NCBI GenBank assembly: GCA_910584965.1
Contig: CAJUDZ010000021.1
Location: forward strand, 1 to 62,713
Length of the DNA: 62,713 bases
Direction: 5' to 3'
Source of the DNA: an uncultured Lachnospiraceae bacterium
GTDB lineage: Bacteria; Bacillota; Clostridia; Lachnospirales; Lachnospiraceae
The position numbers and the translations under genes are program-made. The notes under the pieces are model-generated. The model saw nothing but the letters and a program-made list of their open reading frames with translations, was not told where the DNA came from and did no database searches. The first letter of the stretch is position 1; each line of letters opens with the position of its first letter. Of the stretch, positions 33,744-42,666 are shown one piece after another.

Positions 33744-35231
33744 ATGGATATTAATAACAGAAATGAATATGCGGTATACAAAGACATACAGGACAGGACG
33801 GGGGGAGAAATTTACATAGGTGTTGTTGGTCCCGTGAGAACCGGCAAATCCACTTTTATCAAGAGATTCATGGATCTTCTTGTGCTTCCTTATATGGAAA
33901 ACGAGCACGAGAAAGAGCGGGCAAAGGATGAACTTCCGCAGAGCGCCGGCGGGAAGACGATTACGACGACGGAACCCAAGTTTATCCCGAAAGAAGCCGC
34001 TCAGATCAGGCTTGGAACGGACATCGATGTGAAAGTCCGGCTGATAGACTGTGTCGGTTATATGGTGGACGGCGCCTCCGGCCATATGGAAGAGGACATG
34101 GAACGTATGGTAAAAACGCCCTGGTCGGCGGAAGAGATTCCTTTTACCAGGGCCGCGGAAATCGGAACGAGAAAGGTAATCAAAGATCATTCCACAATCG
34201 GCGTTGTGATTACTTGTGACGGCAGTTTCGGCGAACTGGCGCGAAACAGTTTTCTGGAGGCGGAAGAACGGACGATCCGGGAACTGCAGGAAATCCACAA
34301 ACCGTTTCTTGTGCTGCTCAATTCGGCAAGGCCTTATGCGGAAGAAACGAAGCAGATCGCAGATGAAATTCATGAAAAATATAATGTTACCGTGATGCCT
34401 GTCAACTGCGAACAGCTCAAACAGGAAGATATTAACCGGATTATGGAAAATATTCTGTATGAATTTCCGTTGACGATGATCGAATTTTACATGCCCAAAT
34501 GGGTCGAGATGCTTTCCTTCGAACACAAGATGAAACAGGATATCGTATGCCAGATTAAAAAGCTGATGAGTGAACTTAGCAATGTCAGGGATATTACGAA
34601 AGCGGATTTCGGACTGGAAAGCGAATACATTAAAAAATGCAAGCTGGACGGCGTCAATATGTCGGAGGGCAGCGTAAAGATCATACTGGATCTGGATGAT
34701 TCCTATTATTATGAGATGATAAGCGACCTGGTCGGGGAACCCATCATGAGCGAATATCAGATGCTGTCCACTTTAAAAGACATGGCAAAAATGAAGAGAG
34801 AGTATACCAAAGTGTTGCATGCGATGGAATCCGTGCGCTACAAAGGTTATGGCGTCGTTATGCCGGATAAGGAAGAAATCGTTCTTGAGAAACCGGAAGT
34901 TATCAGACAGGGCAATAAGTTTGGCGTGAAAATTAAAGCGGAAAGCCCCAGCATTCATATGATTAAGGCCAGCATCGAGACGGAAATCTCACCGATTGTC
35001 GGGACGGAACAGCAGGCCAAAGACCTGATTCAGTATATTTCGGATACCGGAACGAACGACGAAGGTATCTGGGAAACGAATATTTTCGGTAAGACGATCG
35101 AACAGCTCGTGAATGACGGCATCTCGGGAAAAATTGCCATGATTAACGAAGAAAGCCAGATAAAATTGCAGGAAACCATGCAGAAAATCGTAAACGACAG
35201 CAACGGCGGGATGGTGTGCATCATCATATGA
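33744..35231 (+). CDS. spoIVA: Stage IV sporulation protein A
   Basis: A 495-residue cytoskeletal ATPase that polymerises on the mother-cell side of the forespore membrane and anchors the spore coat. Walker A is GPVRTGKST near residues 29-37, in a TRAFAC-like fold; KTITTTEPKFIP and RLIDCVGYMVDGA follow. Length and C-terminal SNGGMVCIII are as in other SpoIVA proteins. Presence shows the host is a spore former. The ribosome site AAGGGG lies 7 bases before ATG, within a hairpin arm. Confidence 0.97.
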   Translation: MDINNRNEYAVYKDIQDRTGGEIYIGVVGPVRTGKSTFIKRFMDLLVLPYMENEHEKERAKDELPQSAGGKTITTTEPKFIPKEAAQIRLGTDIDVKVRLIDCVGYMVDGASGHMEEDMERMVKTPWSAEEIPFTRAAEIGTRKVIKDHSTIGVVITCDGSFGELARNSFLEAEERTIRELQEIHKPFLVLLNSARPYAEETKQIADEIHEKYNVTVMPVNCEQLKQEDINRIMENILYEFPLTMIEFYMPKWVEMLSFEHKMKQDIVCQIKKLMSELSNVRDITKADFGLESEYIKKCKLDGVNMSEGSVKIILDLDDSYYYEMISDLVGEPIMSEYQMLSTLKDMAKMKREYTKVLHAMESVRYKGYGVVMPDKEEIVLEKPEVIRQGNKFGVKIKAESPSIHMIKASIETEISPIVGTEQQAKDLIQYISDTGTNDEGIWETNIFGKTIEQLVNDGISGKIAMINEESQIKLQETMQKIVNDSNGGMVCIII

Positions 35232-35265
35232 ACGTTTTCGCATCAGTTACAGCGATGGCAGGAAA

Positions 35266-35293
35266 GGGATATCTGAAAAGATATCTCTTTTTT
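35266..35293 (+). terminator. spoIVA terminator
   Basis: Nine-pair stem ending GATATCT-GAAA-AGATATC, then CTTTTTT. Confidence 0.8.
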
Positions 35294-35326
35294 GGATTCC
35301 ATATTCCCATTCCTCCCATATGATGA

Positions 35327-35444
35327 TATACTAGACGCAAAAGAAAAACAGGCGGCGAGGAGCGGCATTTGTTTTTCATGCGTCGGTAACGAGCAAACGT
35401 CCGGTGAAACCGGACAGGAAGCGCTGAAAGCGCGAGTTTGCGAG
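35327..35444 (+). ncRNA. Repeated structured element with its own promoter, copy 1
   Basis: An extended -10 (TGA-TATACT, 35324-35332; weak -35 TTCCCA 17 bases upstream) directly precedes a structured segment. Stem 1: GACGCA and GAAAAACA pair with TGTTTTTC and TGCGTC (35334-35384). Stem 2: GCAAAC/GTTTGC closes a junction holding two hairpins, GTCCGG-tgaaa-CCGGAC and GCGC-tgaaa-GCGC (35393-35442). A second copy at 52974-53094 has the same layout with compensating base changes. It lies about 70 bases before the PNP start with no terminator between. It may be a leader element or a free RNA; no known riboswitch class is recognised. Confidence 0.65.
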
Positions 35445-35512
35445 TGAAAAGTGACAGCAGGAAAACAAGAGGCCCAAAGCTCACAGGTTGAGAGAAAGGA
35501 ATGGTTATTTAT

Positions 35513-36355
35513 ATGAACGCAGTATATGAAAAATTATTGAAATGTTACGAGTGCTATAAAAACAGGATAGATTTTAAACCGGATGTGGCTGTTGTTCTCG
35601 GTTCCGGTCTCGGCAATTTTGCAAGGACCGTTGACGTGAAAGCGGAACTTCCCTATTCGGAAATCGAAGGATTTCCGGTTTCCACCGTGCCGGGCCATGC
35701 GGGAAAATTTATTTTCGGTTATATTGGAGATGTGGCGGCCGTGCTGATGCAGGGCAGAGTGCACTATTACGAAGGATATCCGATCACGGATGTGGTGCTC
35801 CCCGCTCGCCTGATGAAAATGATGGGCGCAAAAGTTCTGTTCTTAACGAATGCTTCCGGCGGCATCAATCCGGCTTTTCATGCGGGCAGCCTGATGCTGA
35901 TCAAAGACCATATTTCCTGTTTTGCGCCGAATCCGCTGATCGGACCGAATATTGATGAGCTGGGCACAAGATTCCCGGATATGACGCATGTATACGATGA
36001 AGATTTACAGGAAATTATTAAAAATACGGCGAAAGAGAACGATATCGAGCTGTTTGAAGGCGTATACGCACAGCTTACAGGACCTTCTTTCGAATCGCCT
36101 TCCGAAATCAGAATGTTACAGACGCTTGGCGCCAGCGCGGTCGGCATGAGCACGGTTGTGGAAGCGATTGCGGCAAATCATATGGGCATGAAGATCTGCG
36201 GAGTATCCTGTGTCAGCAACCTTGCGGCAGGCATGAACAGCGCGCCGCTGACCCATGAGGAAGTACAGGAAGCGGCCAATGCCGTAGCGCCGAAATTTGA
36301 GAAGCTGCTGACGGAATCGGTGAAGCAGTTCGGAAAGCTCCTTTCGGAATCATAA
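35513..36355 (+). CDS. punA: Purine-nucleoside phosphorylase (trimeric type)
   Basis: A 280-residue enzyme that phosphorolyses inosine, guanosine and deoxy forms to base and (deoxy)ribose 1-phosphate. VVLGSGLGNFA near residues 26-36, GRVHYYEGY near 80-88, LTNASGGINPAFHAGSLMLI near 110-129, and GMSTVVE near 205-211 are the type II (trimeric) PNP motifs. Heads a salvage cluster with cytidine deaminase (4-base gap) and an amidohydrolase. ATG 35513 fits the family N-terminus; an ATG at 35501 immediately follows AGAAAGGA but is too close to it. Confidence 0.94.
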   Translation: MNAVYEKLLKCYECYKNRIDFKPDVAVVLGSGLGNFARTVDVKAELPYSEIEGFPVSTVPGHAGKFIFGYIGDVAAVLMQGRVHYYEGYPITDVVLPARLMKMMGAKVLFLTNASGGINPAFHAGSLMLIKDHISCFAPNPLIGPNIDELGTRFPDMTHVYDEDLQEIIKNTAKENDIELFEGVYAQLTGPSFESPSEIRMLQTLGASAVGMSTVVEAIAANHMGMKICGVSCVSNLAAGMNSAPLTHEEVQEAANAVAPKFEKLLTESVKQFGKLLSES

Positions 36356-36359
36356 GAAT

Positions 36360-36794
36360 ATGGAGAAAAAAACGGTGGAAAAATTGATTGTGCAGGCTCT
36401 TCAGGCGAGGGAATTTTCCTATGCCCCCTATTCGGGCTATCAGGTGGGGGCGGCGCTTCTGACGGCGGACGGACATGTTTATACGGGATGCAATATTGAA
36501 AACGCCGCCTATTCCCCGACGAACTGCGCGGAGCGGACGGCCTTTTTCAAAGCGGTGAGCGAAGGAAAAAAAGATTTTTGCGCGATTGCTGTTGCAGGCG
36601 GCCCGGCCGGGGAAGAGATCGCGCAGTATGCGTATCCGTGCGGGGTATGCAGACAGGTCATGATGGAATTCTGTGATCCGCAGACATTTGAGATCATTGT
36701 GGCGAAATCGAAAGATGAATATCAGGTGAAAAAATTATGCGAACTGCTTCCGGAAGGATTCGGCCCGTCGAATCTTTCCGGGCAGGAGCCTTAA
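36360..36794 (+). CDS. cdd: Cytidine deaminase
   Basis: A 144-residue zinc enzyme converting cytidine and deoxycytidine to uridine forms. TGCNIENAAYSPTNCAERTA (about residues 41-60) holds the catalytic Glu and the Cys ligand of the tetrameric type, and PCGVCRQVM (about 93-101) holds the other two Cys ligands. It is translated immediately after PNP, so both work in nucleoside salvage. Confidence 0.95.
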   Translation: MEKKTVEKLIVQALQAREFSYAPYSGYQVGAALLTADGHVYTGCNIENAAYSPTNCAERTAFFKAVSEGKKDFCAIAVAGGPAGEEIAQYAYPCGVCRQVMMEFCDPQTFEIIVAKSKDEYQVKKLCELLPEGFGPSNLSGQEP

Positions 36795-36866
36795 AGAGAA
36801 TACGGACATTGGGACCGGGCGGGTTTTGGAAACGCAGAAATCAGGAAAGGAAATCAAGGACTTGCG

Positions 36867-38162
36867 ATGAATATCAGATTATATAACGCTCGTATTTTAA
36901 CAATGGAGAATCCGGAAATTACAGAAGGAGAAGTCTGGGTCCGGGACGAACGGATTCTGTATGTGGGGGACGGCAGGGATGCCGTTTGCCGGAAACAGGA
37001 GCCTGAGAGCATTGTCTGGGACCGGGAAATCGACTGTGAAGGAAATCTCCTGATGCCGGGCTTTAAAGATGCCCATACCCATTCCGGCATGACGCTTCTT
37101 CGGTCTTATGCGGATGATATGCCGCTGCAATCCTGGCTGAATGAACAGATTTTTCCGGTAGAGGCGAAACTGACCGGGGAAATGGTCGGCCATTTGACAA
37201 AACTGGCTGTGCTGGAATACCTGACGAGCGGCATTACGGCGGTTTTTGACATGTATCTGACACCGGAAACGATTGCGGATGCCTGTATGGAGACGGGAAT
37301 GCGCTGCGTTCAGGTCGGCGGGGTAAACAATTTCAGCCAGTCGGCAGAAATGGTGGAAGAGCTGTTTCAGTCGTTGAATAAGAAACACCCGTTATTAAGC
37401 TACCGGCTCGGTTTTCATGCGGAATATACCTGCTCCAGAGAACTGCTTGAGCGGATTGCGGCGCTGGCGCACAAGTATCAGGCACCGGTCTATGCGCATC
37501 TGTCCGAAACGGAACCGGAGGTGGAATCATGTCGTGAGCGCTATGGCATGACACCGCCTGTTTTTCTGGATTCGCTTGGAATGTTCGATTATGGCGGAGG
37601 CGGTTACCATTGTGTGCATATGACGGAAGCGGATATGGAAATCTTCCGGAAAAAAGGACTGTATGCCATTACCAATCCGGCGTCGAATATGAAGCTGGCA
37701 AGTGGAATAGCACCTGTTTCTGAATTTTTGAGAAATGGAATAACGGTTGCTATCGGTACGGACGGGCCAGCGAGCAATAATTGTCTGGATATGTTCCGGG
37801 AGATGTTTCTCGTGACAGGACTTGCGAAAATAAAGGAAAAAGATGCTTCCGCGGTGAATGCGTGGGAAGTGCTGAGAATGGCCACGGTAAACGGTTCTCT
37901 TGCAATGGGGCTGCCCGATACCGATGTTCTGGCAGAGGGAAAGCTGGCGGATATGATTCTGATCGATCTGCATCAGCCCAATATGCGGCCTTTCAATAAT
38001 ATTCCGAAAAATCTCGTTTACAGCGGCAGCAAGCAGAATGTGAAAATGACGATGATTAACGGAAAAGTACTGTATGAAAACGGAAAATTTGCAGATTTCA
38101 TCGATATGGAAAGTATTTACAGGAAGGCTGAAGAAATCAAAAGGGAAACAGGTCTTTCATAA
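36867..38162 (+). CDS. Amidohydrolase (SsnA/MtaD-like deaminase)
   Basis: A 431-residue metal-dependent hydrolase. GFKDAHTHSGMTLLRS near residues 57-72 provides the HxH metal ligands, HLSETEPEVE near 210-220 and HCVHMTEAD-like near 248-257 provide histidine ligands, and IGTDGPASNN near 300-309 the catalytic Asp. The family deaminates methylthioadenosine, S-adenosylhomocysteine, guanine or related purines. Adjacency to PNP and cytidine deaminase favours a nucleoside or purine substrate, but the exact one cannot be read. Confidence 0.82.
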   Translation: MNIRLYNARILTMENPEITEGEVWVRDERILYVGDGRDAVCRKQEPESIVWDREIDCEGNLLMPGFKDAHTHSGMTLLRSYADDMPLQSWLNEQIFPVEAKLTGEMVGHLTKLAVLEYLTSGITAVFDMYLTPETIADACMETGMRCVQVGGVNNFSQSAEMVEELFQSLNKKHPLLSYRLGFHAEYTCSRELLERIAALAHKYQAPVYAHLSETEPEVESCRERYGMTPPVFLDSLGMFDYGGGGYHCVHMTEADMEIFRKKGLYAITNPASNMKLASGIAPVSEFLRNGITVAIGTDGPASNNCLDMFREMFLVTGLAKIKEKDASAVNAWEVLRMATVNGSLAMGLPDTDVLAEGKLADMILIDLHQPNMRPFNNIPKNLVYSGSKQNVKMTMINGKVLYENGKFADFIDMESIYRKAEEIKRETGLS

Positions 38163-38198
38163 TAAGCGGGCCAACAGGGCAGGAGCAGGGTTGTCGAT

Positions 38199-39926
38199 AT
38201 GGAATATTTCATTTTTGCGGGTGTGATGCTTCTTTTTATCGTGCTGATTATGGTAAAGGGGTATCTGGACAGCAGACGGGAACAGAAGAATTTTGAAAAA
38301 AGACTGACGGAGCGGTACGGAGAGCCCGTGCAGCGGGAATATAAAGCCGGTGAGCTGGAAGAACATATCGCCATGTACTATCAGAAACATAAGGAAGCGC
38401 ATCAGATCGACGATATCACATGGTATGATCTGAACATGGATGCGATATACCGGAAAATCAATTATTCCCATAGTGCGGCGGGGGACGAATATCTGTATTA
38501 CAGACTCCGAACGCCGTTACAGTCGGAAGAAGAACTGGAGCATTCGGAGCAGCATATCCGGTACTTTATGGAACATGAAAAAGAACGGGCAGCAATGCAG
38601 AAACATTTTGCAAAGCTCGGCAGAATGCAGAAATATTCGCTGTATGAATATCTGGATTATCTGGATACCCTCGGAGAGCGGAACAGCGTCCGGTATTATC
38701 TGGCGGTCGCACTGGTGCTTATCGGTATCGGGTCGATGTTTTATTATTCCGTCGGAGTCGGTCTTTGTATCCTGTTGGTAGTGCTGTGCCGTAATATGAT
38801 GTTTTACTATAAAGAACAGAAAGAAATAGAGCCTTATCTGACCAGCTTCCGATATATTATCCGGTTAATGGAAAGCGCACAGGAAATCGGGAAAGAACCG
38901 ATTGCGGAAATCGCACGGGAGCGGGAAGGGCTTCTTGAATGCTGTAAAAAGATGGACGGATTCCGGCGAAATTCGTTTATTGTTCTGTCCGGCGGCGTTC
39001 CGGGTACGAATCCATTGGATCTTATTTTTGACTATCTGCGGATGATTTTTTATCTGGACCTGATTAAGTTCAATCAGATGCTGCATCTGTTACAGAAACA
39101 TCCGGCGGAAATTGACCGGATGGTTACGCTGATCGGCGGGCTGGAAACTGCGGTTGTGATCGGAGAATACCGCACGGGTCTGGGCGGCGGATACTGCGTT
39201 CCCGTTTTCAGACCGGAAGAAGAGCGGGGAGCATTCCTGAAGATGGAAAAACTATATCACCCGTTATTGAATGACCCTGTCAAAAATGATATTGAGGTGC
39301 GGAAAGGCGTTCTGCTTACCGGTTCCAATGCCTCAGGGAAATCCACCTTTCTGCGTGCAGCTGCGCTGAATGCGATTCTGGCGCAGACGATACACACCTG
39401 TATGGCGGATTCTTATGTGGGAAGCATGTTTTATGTCTATTCTTCCATGTCGTTACAGGACGATCTGGAAAGCGGCGACAGTTATTATATGGTGGAAGTC
39501 AAGTCTATCCGTCGGATTCTGGAAAAGGTGCGGGAAGCGGAAAATGATAAAAAACATGCGTTATGTTTTGTCGATGAAGTGCTGCGGGGAACAAATACGG
39601 TGGAACGCATCGCGGCTTCCACACAGATTCTGAAAGCTCTGGCGGGGAAGAACGCCATCTGTTTTGCGGCAACCCATGATCTGGAACTGACGAAACTGTT
39701 AGACGGCATTTATGAAAACTATCATTTTGAAGAAGAAATTGCGGATGAAGATATTTTTTTCCCGTATCGTTTACAGAAAGGGCCTGCGGTTTCCCGAAAT
39801 GCCATTGCGCTGCTGAAAGTGCTCGGCTATGAGGAAAATCTTGTTAAAGACGCCGAGACGATGGCGGAGGCCTTTTTGAGGACCGGGAAATGGGAAATGC
39901 GCTTCTCAAATGAAAAAATGCCCTGA
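38199..39926 (+). CDS. Membrane-anchored MutS-family ATPase
   Basis: A 575-residue protein. One N-terminal helix (residues 3-20) and a helical pair near 160-205 are hydrophobic; the rest is soluble. The C-terminal third is a MutS domain V ATPase: TGSNASGKSTFLRA near residues 376-389, YSSMSLQDDLESGDSYYMVE near 410-430 and LCFVDEVLRGTNTVERIA near 450-467. The mismatch-binding and connector domains of MutS1 and the Smr domain of MutS2 are missing. This short membrane subtype is common in Firmicutes and Bacteroidetes and has no established function; mismatch repair should not be assumed. Confidence 0.82.
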   Translation: MEYFIFAGVMLLFIVLIMVKGYLDSRREQKNFEKRLTERYGEPVQREYKAGELEEHIAMYYQKHKEAHQIDDITWYDLNMDAIYRKINYSHSAAGDEYLYYRLRTPLQSEEELEHSEQHIRYFMEHEKERAAMQKHFAKLGRMQKYSLYEYLDYLDTLGERNSVRYYLAVALVLIGIGSMFYYSVGVGLCILLVVLCRNMMFYYKEQKEIEPYLTSFRYIIRLMESAQEIGKEPIAEIAREREGLLECCKKMDGFRRNSFIVLSGGVPGTNPLDLIFDYLRMIFYLDLIKFNQMLHLLQKHPAEIDRMVTLIGGLETAVVIGEYRTGLGGGYCVPVFRPEEERGAFLKMEKLYHPLLNDPVKNDIEVRKGVLLTGSNASGKSTFLRAAALNAILAQTIHTCMADSYVGSMFYVYSSMSLQDDLESGDSYYMVEVKSIRRILEKVREAENDKKHALCFVDEVLRGTNTVERIAASTQILKALAGKNAICFAATHDLELTKLLDGIYENYHFEEEIADEDIFFPYRLQKGPAVSRNAIALLKVLGYEENLVKDAETMAEAFLRTGKWEMRFSNEKMP

Positions 39927-39986
39927 CCGGCAGAGCATTTTCGGCGGGGAAACGCGTACAGAATGCGGGAAGAAAGGAAAAAGATC

Positions 39987-40472
39987 ATGAAAGTAACGAT
40001 ATATACGGATGGCGCGGCACGGGGAAATCCTGACGGGCCGGGCGGCTATGGAACGATTTTGCAGTATGTTGATTCCAAAGGGACGCTGCATGAGCGGGAG
40101 TATTCTGCAGGATATAAGAAGACGACAAATAACCGCATGGAACTGATGGCCGTCATCGCAGGACTTGAGGCGTTGACAAAACCGTGTGAAGTCCGGCTTG
40201 TTTCCGATTCGAAGTATGTAACGGACGCTTTTAATCAGCACTGGATTGACGGATGGCTTAAAAAGAACTGGAAAACTGCGGGCAATAAGCCTGTAAAGAA
40301 CGTGGATCTCTGGAAGAGGCTTCTGCGGGCAAAACAACCTCATAAAGTGATTTTCGAATGGGTAAAGGGGCATGACGGCCATCCGGAAAACGAGCGGTGC
40401 GACATGCTTGCTACGACCGCGGCGGATGGCAGTAAGCTACTTGACGACATCGCGGAAGTAGTGATACAATAA
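39987..40472 (+). CDS. rnhA: Ribonuclease HI
   Basis: A 161-residue endonuclease that cuts RNA in RNA-DNA hybrids, removing primers and R-loops. The four acidic active-site residues are visible: Asp in YTDGAARGNP, Glu in NRMELMAVI, Asp in VSDSKYV and Asp in ENERCDMLA. The basic-protrusion Trp-rich segment WLKKNWKTAGNKPV is present, as in E. coli RNase HI. GAAAGGA precedes ATG 39987. Confidence 0.95.
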   Translation: MKVTIYTDGAARGNPDGPGGYGTILQYVDSKGTLHEREYSAGYKKTTNNRMELMAVIAGLEALTKPCEVRLVSDSKYVTDAFNQHWIDGWLKKNWKTAGNKPVKNVDLWKRLLRAKQPHKVIFEWVKGHDGHPENERCDMLATTAADGSKLLDDIAEVVIQ

Positions 40473-40534
40473 AGGGCAGTAAAAGAAGGAATACGAAGGC
40501 GCCGCTTGGGCGGTTGACCGGAAAGGATGAACAG

Positions 40535-40714
40535 ATGGCCAATTTAATTTTATTTTTGAATTCTTTTTTTTCATATCTGCTGTTATTTATTATTATTGTT
40601 GCGCTTGTGATCGCAGCCTGCATTATCGGTGCAAAGTGGCGCAAGAGCAAAGACCAGAAACTTGCCATGTCCGGCGGTGAGGCAGCGCAGGCTTTGGACG
40701 GAGAAAAGGCATAA
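40535..40714 (+). CDS. Small single-pass membrane protein
   Basis: A 59-residue protein with one strongly hydrophobic helix (residues 9-31, SYLLLFIIIVALVIAACIIG) and a polar tail (KWRKSKDQK...GEKA). AAAGGA lies 8 bases before ATG 40535. Function unknown; the layout suggests a membrane-anchored regulator or subunit. Confidence 0.65.
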   Translation: MANLILFLNSFFSYLLLFIIIVALVIAACIIGAKWRKSKDQKLAMSGGEAAQALDGEKA

Positions 40715-40739
40715 AGGGAAGTACATAATGATAAGGCAG

Positions 40740-40766
40740 GGTGTTCATGTATATGGACACCTTTTC
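40740..40766 (+). terminator. Terminator after the small membrane protein
   Basis: GGTGTtCAT / ATGgACACC stem followed by TTTTCC. Confidence 0.7.
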
Positions 40767-40803
40767 CATTATATTCGATCGCTGAAATCAGAGAGGGGAC
40801 GGG

Positions 40804-41496
40804 ATGGGAAAATTTACAACGATTCTTTGGGATTTAGATCAGACGATTCTGGATTTTGCAAGATCGCAGGATTATGCGCTGCGGTATACTTTCCGGCAGT
40901 TCGGAATGGAAACGGAAGACGAGACGGTTGCCGTATATGCGGCCATTAACGATGAATACTGGAAGCGCATGGAGCGTGGAGAGATTACGAAAACAGAGGT
41001 GGTGCTGGGGCGCTTTACCACGCTGTTTCAGCGGATGGGCATTTCGACGATACGGCCGGAAGAATTTAACGACATCTATCAGGATGCGCTTGGAGATGTT
41101 TTCTTTTTTCAGGATGAAGCGGATAAAATAATCATGCAGTTAAAAGAACGGGGCTTTCGTCAGTATATCGTGACAAACGGCGTCAACCGGACACAGGCGA
41201 AAAAAATAAAGCTGTCCGGACTCGACCGCATGGTGGACGGCGTTTTTGTTTCGGAGCTGATGGGGTATCCGAAGCCGAGAAAAGAATATTTTGACGCCTG
41301 CTTTGAACGGCTGAATGGGGTTTCCAGAGAAGAATGTCTTCTGGTGGGAGATTCCATAACGAGCGATATGCAAGGCGGTGTGAATGCGGGAATCCCGGTA
41401 TGCTGGTATCATCCGGCAGGAACGACGGATTGCTCCGGCCTGACGATCGACTATGAAATCCAGGACTTACATGATCTGTTTAAAATACTTGAATGA
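40804..41496 (+). CDS. HAD-superfamily hydrolase (YjjG 5'-nucleotidase type)
   Basis: A 230-residue phosphatase. HAD motif I is ILWDLDQTIL (residues 7-16), motif II IVTNGVNRTQ near 121-130, motif III lysine in GYPKPRKEYF near 155-164 and motif IV LVGDSITSDMQGG near 180-192. The YjjG-like subfamily removes phosphate from nucleotides, sometimes as house-cleaning of damaged bases. It is separated from the WYL gene by 15 bases, so both may be cotranscribed. Confidence 0.88.
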   Translation: MGKFTTILWDLDQTILDFARSQDYALRYTFRQFGMETEDETVAVYAAINDEYWKRMERGEITKTEVVLGRFTTLFQRMGISTIRPEEFNDIYQDALGDVFFFQDEADKIIMQLKERGFRQYIVTNGVNRTQAKKIKLSGLDRMVDGVFVSELMGYPKPRKEYFDACFERLNGVSREECLLVGDSITSDMQGGVNAGIPVCWYHPAGTTDCSGLTIDYEIQDLHDLFKILE

Positions 41497-41511
41497 AAGG
41501 ACTGCGTACAA

Positions 41512-42504
41512 ATGCCGAAATCGACGAATCAGAAGCTGAAATTGTTGTATATTTTGAAAATTCTTTCGGAACAGACCGATGAAGAACATTATATAAGCAC
41601 GGGAGATCTGATTGAAGAACTGACAAAGTATGAGATCAGGGCCGAGCGGAAGAGTATTTATGACGATATGAATCAGCTGACCGATTTCGGCTATGATATT
41701 GTCCATGTGAAATCCAGAGTCAATGGCGGCTATTACCTGGCGGGCCGGGATTTTGAGCTGGCGGAGCTGAAACTGCTCGTGGAGGTCGTGCAGTCTTCCA
41801 AATTCCTGACGCAGAAAAAGTCCAGGGAACTGATCGGCAAGATCGAAAAACTTGCCTCCAAATGGGATGCGAATAAACTGCAGAGGCAGGTTTATGTAGC
41901 GAACCGTATCAAAACGGCTAACGAGAGCATCTATTATATTGTGGACGATATTCACAGGGCCATTCAGAACAACGAACAGATTTCTTTTCAGTATCTGGAA
42001 TGGAATCTGGAAAAAAAGCTCGTGCCGAGAAAAAGCGGGAAGCGGTATCAGGTCAGTCCCTGGGCGCTGACCTGCAAGGATGAAAATTACTATTTGATCG
42101 CGCACGATGCGGCGGAAGACAAAATCAAACATTTTCGTGTGGATAAAATGGGAGACATACAGGTTCTGCCCGATGTCAGGCGGGAGGGAAGCGCGCTTTT
42201 TGAACGGTTTGATATTGCGGACTATACGAACAAAACATTCGGCATGTTCGGCGGCCGGGAGGAAACCGTCACGCTGCTGTTGGAAAACCAGCTGATCGGC
42301 GTGGTGATGGACCGTTTCGGAAAGGAAGCGGCGGTCAGAAAACGGGACGATGCGCATTTTTCAGCCCGTGTAACCGTCGCTGTCAGCGGTCAGTTTTTCG
42401 GATGGCTGACCGGTCTTGGACAGGGGGCCTGCCTGATTGCTCCGGCGGGGATTGTGGAACAGTACAGGCAGTATTTAAAGGATATCGCGGGAAATTACGA
42501 ATGA
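41512..42504 (+). CDS. WYL-domain transcriptional regulator
   Basis: A 330-residue regulator with a winged helix (about residues 5-80, KLKLLYILKILSEQTDEEHYI) and a WYL domain (about 145-215, ISFQYLEWNLEKKLV, SPWALTCKDENYYLIAHD, HFRVDKM), followed by a WCX-like extension. It resembles the regulator at 17114-18271 in its first 40 residues but is shorter. Its target is unknown; the adjacent HAD gene is a candidate. Confidence 0.86.
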   Translation: MPKSTNQKLKLLYILKILSEQTDEEHYISTGDLIEELTKYEIRAERKSIYDDMNQLTDFGYDIVHVKSRVNGGYYLAGRDFELAELKLLVEVVQSSKFLTQKKSRELIGKIEKLASKWDANKLQRQVYVANRIKTANESIYYIVDDIHRAIQNNEQISFQYLEWNLEKKLVPRKSGKRYQVSPWALTCKDENYYLIAHDAAEDKIKHFRVDKMGDIQVLPDVRREGSALFERFDIADYTNKTFGMFGGREETVTLLLENQLIGVVMDRFGKEAAVRKRDDAHFSARVTVAVSGQFFGWLTGLGQGACLIAPAGIVEQYRQYLKDIAGNYE

Positions 42505-42573
42505 TGGCAAATTTACGAATGATGGTAAATCGTAATAACGATAAAAAATGAAATACGGCATGAAAAAACATTT

Positions 42574-42606
42574 GGGATATGTGATGAGGCATATCCCGTT
42601 TTTTTT
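42574..42606 (+). terminator. Terminator after WYL regulator
   Basis: GGGATATG-tgatgagg-CATATCCC followed by G and eight T residues. Confidence 0.88.
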
Positions 42607-42631
42607 ATAAAATTTTCAGGATAGGTTACGA

Positions 42632-42660
42632 TTGACACCGTATCGGGATTATTTTATACT
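42632..42660 (+). promoter_or_regulatory. Sigma-A promoter of nrdD
   Basis: Consensus TTGACA (42632-42637), 17 bases, TATACT (42655-42660), about 190 bases before nrdD. Confidence 0.75.
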
Positions 42661-42666
42661 AGTCTT

